From: JAUVKA01 sp964465145
Lineage (GTDB): Bacteria; Bacteroidota; Bacteroidia; Bacteroidales; UBA12481
NCBI GenBank assembly: GCA_964465145.1
Contig: CAYXJR010000099.1
Span: 1-14,296, forward strand
Reading direction: 5' to 3'
DNA: 14,296 bases
The notes beneath the pieces are model-generated. The model ran no database searches, was not told the origin of the DNA, and saw only the letters and a list, made by a program, of their open reading frames with translations. The position numbers and the translations under genes were made by a program. Below are positions 14,077 through 14,296 of this stretch, one piece after another (position 1 is the first letter of the stretch; each line of letters starts with the position of its first letter).

Positions 14077-14130
14077 GAAGGCGAAGGGGAGAACTGTAAA
14101 TTGGGATACCGGGAGATCAGGAGATCAGAT
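14077..14130 (+). repeat. mazG-tail end plus octamer array, short copy
   Basis: GAAGGCGAAGGGGAGA, then AACTGTAAATTGGG, corresponds to the last codons and stop region of the mazG tail with an internal gap. Two octamer units (14115-14122, 14123-14130) follow, then TAATTGGAGAATGGT as after copy D. It is the shortest copy, placed just upstream of the nuclease gene's start. Confidence 0.65.
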
Positions 14131-14164
14131 AATTGGAGAATGGTGTAATGGTAACTATAATATT

Positions 14165-14191
14165 ATCAGAGCTTTATAATTGCCCCGGGAT
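14165..14191. repeat. 27-bp direct repeat, right flank of the DUF1016 gene
   Basis: Partner of 12974-13000, in the same orientation. Its last bases are part of the adjacent hairpin at 14183-14202, which the left copy lacks. Confidence 0.65.
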
Positions 14192-14202
14192 GAATCCCGG
14201 GG
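14183..14202. repeat. Perfect 8-bp GC-rich hairpin
   Basis: CCCCGGGA and TCCCGGGG are exact reverse complements around a TGAA loop. No T-run follows on either strand, so it is not a typical intrinsic terminator; a REP-like palindrome is more likely. Confidence 0.6.
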
Positions 14203-14296
14203 AATTAGGGATATTTACGTACCCCCCTGTGTCCCCCCCTCCTGGCAGTAATGGTGCTAACTTAATAAAATAATTAGTATCTTAGTAACAAAAAAC

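Noticed and set aside
14183..14202. Intrinsic terminator
   Set aside because: Strong stem but no T-run on either side, and it lies upstream of, not after, the nearest gene.

Overview
The window looks like an accessory stretch of a Bacteroidota chromosome, most likely a Bacteroidales/Marinilabiliales-type environmental lineage. This rests on moderately AT-rich DNA, starts without clear Shine-Dalgarno sequences, a TAnnTTTG-type promoter box, and protein families and intergenic repeats typical of the phylum. The assignment is inferred from style, not from a marker gene.

Layout, left to right. (1) 1-343: a heptamer repeat array runs straight into a 5'-truncated MazG-like pyrophosphohydrolase gene. 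(2) 401-1335, minus strand: two small genes whose stop and start codons touch, with a 9-bp inverted repeat at the first start codon. The second has RelE-like features, so the pair is a candidate toxin-antitoxin module. (3) 1336-2700: a gene graveyard with the 5' end of an IS3-type element, unassigned fragments, an internally deleted ADP-ribosylglycohydrolase, a two-hairpin REP-like repeat and another heptamer array. (4) 2710-3750, minus strand: a DUF3024-like gene and a uracil-DNA-glycosylase-superfamily gene, separated by a second copy of the two-hairpin repeat. (5) 3786-3981: heptamer array plus a 'mini-mazG' reading frame (mazG start joined in frame to mazG end). (6) 10754-4015, minus strand: a compact cluster sbcD - sbcC - phage-type small protein - large duplicated-domain protein with a SEC-C zinc motif. 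This is the main intact functional unit. (7) 10786-11241: remnant of a Fic-like gene with one nonsense codon. (8) 11280-11498: the best-preserved mini-mazG unit, with heptamer array, leader, 37-codon frame and octamer array. (9) 11613-12348, minus strand: an intact XRE antitoxin-type regulator preceded by an internally deleted HigB-like toxin. (10) 12465-12578: another mazG tail with octamer array. (11) 13001-14005, minus strand: a YhcG/DUF1016 PD-(D/E)XK nuclease flanked by imperfect 27-bp direct repeats, then a further mazG tail and a perfect hairpin.

Together the intact genes concern DNA ends, DNA bases and possibly phage defence: SbcCD nuclease, UDG-like glycosylase, YhcG-type nuclease and TA-like pairs. 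They are separated by recurring mazG-derived repeat units. At least three unrelated genes (mazG, ADP-ribosylglycohydrolase, higB) persist with both ends present and the middle missing. That recurring pattern, and the mini-mazG unit with its two tandem arrays, are the least ordinary things in the window. All family names are from reading the sequence; no database search was run.
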